Of a stretch of 7,339 nucleotides of DNA, positions 6,151 to 7,339 are shown piece after piece (position 1 is the stretch's first letter; each line of letters opens with the position of its first letter). This stretch comes from Bacteroidia bacterium (GTDB lineage Bacteria > Bacteroidota > Bacteroidia > Bacteroidales > Azobacteroidaceae): positions 1-7,339 of the forward strand of contig BNTP01000107.1 of NCBI GenBank assembly GCA_025996695.1, given 5' to 3'. A model generated the notes under the pieces. That model did no database searches and was not told where the DNA came from. It was given only the letters and a program-made list of their open reading frames with translations. A program made the translations under genes and the position numbers.

Positions 6151-6306
6151 GCATGGTAGGCATGCACAGCTCGGTAGAAAATTATTGCCTCCACACCTCG
6201 CTGCATGGTAGGTATGCAACCCAAATCGCCAATGGCCGCATACCTACCATGCGGGGCACATGAGGCATGGTCGTTTCTACCGAGCGATGCAATCCTAACG
6301 GATTGC
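6151..6306. repeat. Nested palindrome containing dispersed repeat copies B and C
   Basis: Outer arms: GCTCGGTAGAAA (6169-6180) and TTTCTACCGAGC (6274-6285), extended by TGCCTC (6186-6191) and GAGGCA (6262-6267). Inner arms: GCATGGTAGGTATGC (6203-6217) and GCATACCTACCATGC (6238-6252), a perfect 15-bp inverted repeat around 20 bases. A third inner-arm copy with one mismatch, GCATGGTAGGCATGC, lies at 6151-6165. The right end has its own hairpin, GCAATCC-TAAC-GGATTGC (6289-6306). Copy B (minus strand, about 6262-6306) matches copy A at 934-976; copy C starts at 6169. The whole could fold into one long stem or a cruciform. Transcribed, it would be a strong structured RNA upstream of the fimbrillin gene. 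Confidence 0.75.
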
Positions 6307-6320
6307 TCGGGCAAAATAAT

Positions 6321-6347
6321 GAACAATGAATAACGAACAATGAATAA
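6321..6347 (+). repeat. Tandem 13-bp repeat before the fimbrillin gene
   Basis: GAACAATGAATAA occurs twice (6321-6333 and 6335-6347), separated by one C, and is followed by ATTAAAAATTAAAAAAA up to the start codon. No TAnnTTTG promoter is seen between 6190 and 6350, so the repeats occupy the place where promoter elements would be expected. Confidence 0.6.
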
Positions 6348-6365
6348 TTAAAAATTAAAAAAAGC

Positions 6366-7339
6366 ATGAAAACAAAAAACATTTGTTTTAGCCTGCTCGG
6401 CCTGGTGGCTTTGAGCAGCAGTTGCGCAACCGATTTGTATCAAAACAATCCGGTGCAGAGTAGTGGGAGAGAGATTTTCTTCAAGACATTCGCGGACAAA
6501 CAGCTGCGCGCGAGTGTGACCACTGCAGGGTCGATGACTTCGTTCACCACCTCGGCATGGAGCCATTCCACAGGCAGCGCTTATGATGGTTATGTGCTGA
6601 ACGGCGTGACCGTGACGCGCGGCGAAGAGGATGGTGCAGGTAAAAACAATTGGGACTATTTCCCCAAAGCCAACTGGCCTGCAAAAGACTCCATGGATTT
6701 CTTCGCTTACTCGCCCGCGTCAAGTGTGAATGTGACGGCAGGTCTGAAACAGGCGCCCTCAGTCACGATTCCTCCTGCCGCCGGCCCCGAGATTCAATAC
6801 ACCGTGCCGGGATGGAACGGCGTTGATCAACAAGAGGATTTCATGGTGACTAAAAGTGTGGATTTGACTTTTGCAAGCAGTCCTACCGTGCATTTGAATT
6901 TCAAGCATGCTTTGTCACAAATTGTTTTCAAGGCTCAAAATCAGAACAAAAACAAGACGTATGTGATTAAAGAATTGGCTTTGAGTAATCTGAAATCGAA
7001 AGGAACGCTCAACATGCTGGATTCGGTACCGAATGCAGCAGATCCATTTGAGCATACTCCGGGAGCATACGACGTTGCTTGGAAAGCACAACACGATTCG
7101 GTTACATACAAAGTGGATCTTGGAGACACGTATGTGCATGTGCCTTTCGGCACCGCGAGCACCTCTTATACCGATGTTACCAATGCGAGTAACGGCTTGA
7201 TGGTGTTGCCGCAAGAAACCGTCTTAGGAGCCTTCACCGGCAGCACGCCGGAATATGGCACGGTTGCCGAAATAGCCGCTACTCCAGAGGATGCATCCTA
7301 TTTGTACGCCACCATTGCCGAAGTGGATTACCTCACGAA
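6366..7339 (+). CDS. Fimbrillin-family (Mfa-like) lipoprotein, C-terminus beyond window
   Basis: The frame from ATG 6366 stays open for 324 codons to the right edge. It starts MKTKNICFSLLGLVALSSSC, a lipoprotein signal with C20 as the likely lipidated residue; the -3 residue is S, which is less typical. Next come IFFKTFADKQLRA (37-49), WDYFPKANWPAKDSMDFFAY and, at about residues 179-189, FKHALSQIVFK. The 'W.Y.P...WP....+.FFAY' and 'F.HALS.+.F' patterns mark the fimbrillin family of Bacteroidales (type V pilus subunits and related surface proteins). In that family the lipidated precursor goes to the outer membrane, and stalk subunits lose their N-terminus at an Arg for strand exchange; R35 and R48 are candidates only. 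It is transcribed away from susCD and is not part of that operon. The leader is A-rich with no clear Shine-Dalgarno. Stalk subunit, tip protein and unrelated surface lipoprotein cannot be told apart here. Confidence 0.85.
   Translation, partial: MKTKNICFSLLGLVALSSSCATDLYQNNPVQSSGREIFFKTFADKQLRASVTTAGSMTSFTTSAWSHSTGSAYDGYVLNGVTVTRGEEDGAGKNNWDYFPKANWPAKDSMDFFAYSPASSVNVTAGLKQAPSVTIPPAAGPEIQYTVPGWNGVDQQEDFMVTKSVDLTFASSPTVHLNFKHALSQIVFKAQNQNKNKTYVIKELALSNLKSKGTLNMLDSVPNAADPFEHTPGAYDVAWKAQHDSVTYKVDLGDTYVHVPFGTASTSYTDVTNASNGLMVLPQETVLGAFTGSTPEYGTVAEIAATPEDASYLYATIAEVDYLT

Noticed and set aside
6151..6252. CRISPR array suggested by three copies of a 15-bp unit
   Set aside because: Spacings are unequal, one copy is inverted, and no cas genes are seen.
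6169..6285. Invertible promoter bounded by inverted repeats
   Set aside because: The 93 bp between the 12-bp arms contain no TAnnTTTG or TTTG promoter pair, and no invertase gene is in the window; the nested arms suit a hairpin or repeat element better.
5915..6382. Several 60-80 codon minus-strand frames upstream of susC
   Set aside because: They translate hairpins and repeat copies, overlap each other in different frames, and lack promoters or recognisable domains.

Overview
The window looks like chromosomal DNA of a Bacteroidales (Bacteroidota) bacterium. Three things point there: a complete SusC/SusD outer-membrane uptake pair, a fimbrillin-family lipoprotein, and promoters of the Bacteroidota type (TTTG, about 20 bp, TAnnTTTG) with A-rich start regions instead of strong Shine-Dalgarno sites. 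The assignment is inference from gene content and signals; species cannot be named.

Layout, left to right. Positions 1-134 are the end of an insertion sequence, probably ISAs1 family, with the first 28 codons of a leftward transposase and a CAGGGCC-type terminus. Positions 166-758 hold a leftward toxin-antitoxin operon of RelE/HigB (Gp49-like) and XRE type. Its promoter and terminator are visible and the antitoxin is intact, but the toxin has lost its C-terminal half through an apparent internal deletion with frameshift. Positions 760-1029 are non-coding and carry stem-loops and one copy of a dispersed repeat. Positions 1030-5753 are the leftward susC-susD operon (1026 and 538 codons, 26 bp apart), with a good promoter at 5817-5848. 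Positions 5850-6365 are non-coding and rich in palindromes, hairpins and repeats. From 6366 to the right edge runs a rightward fimbrillin-like lipoprotein gene, cut by the window end.

How the genes work together. SusC (TonB-dependent barrel) and SusD (surface lipoprotein lid) form one importer for an oligosaccharide or other large nutrient. No enzyme, SusE/F protein, sigma/anti-sigma pair or hybrid two-component regulator lies in the window, so the substrate cannot be inferred. The divergent fimbrillin is a separate surface protein.

The most striking signal is a run of 13 G residues (5681-5693) in the signal-peptide codons of susC. It is in frame as given. One G more or fewer truncates the protein to about 36 or 97 residues, so the importer may be switched on and off by slipped-strand mispairing. 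Other points of interest are the deleted toxin beside a kept antitoxin, and a repeat whose copies lie in inverted orientation on both sides of susCD, the right-hand one inside a nested palindrome.
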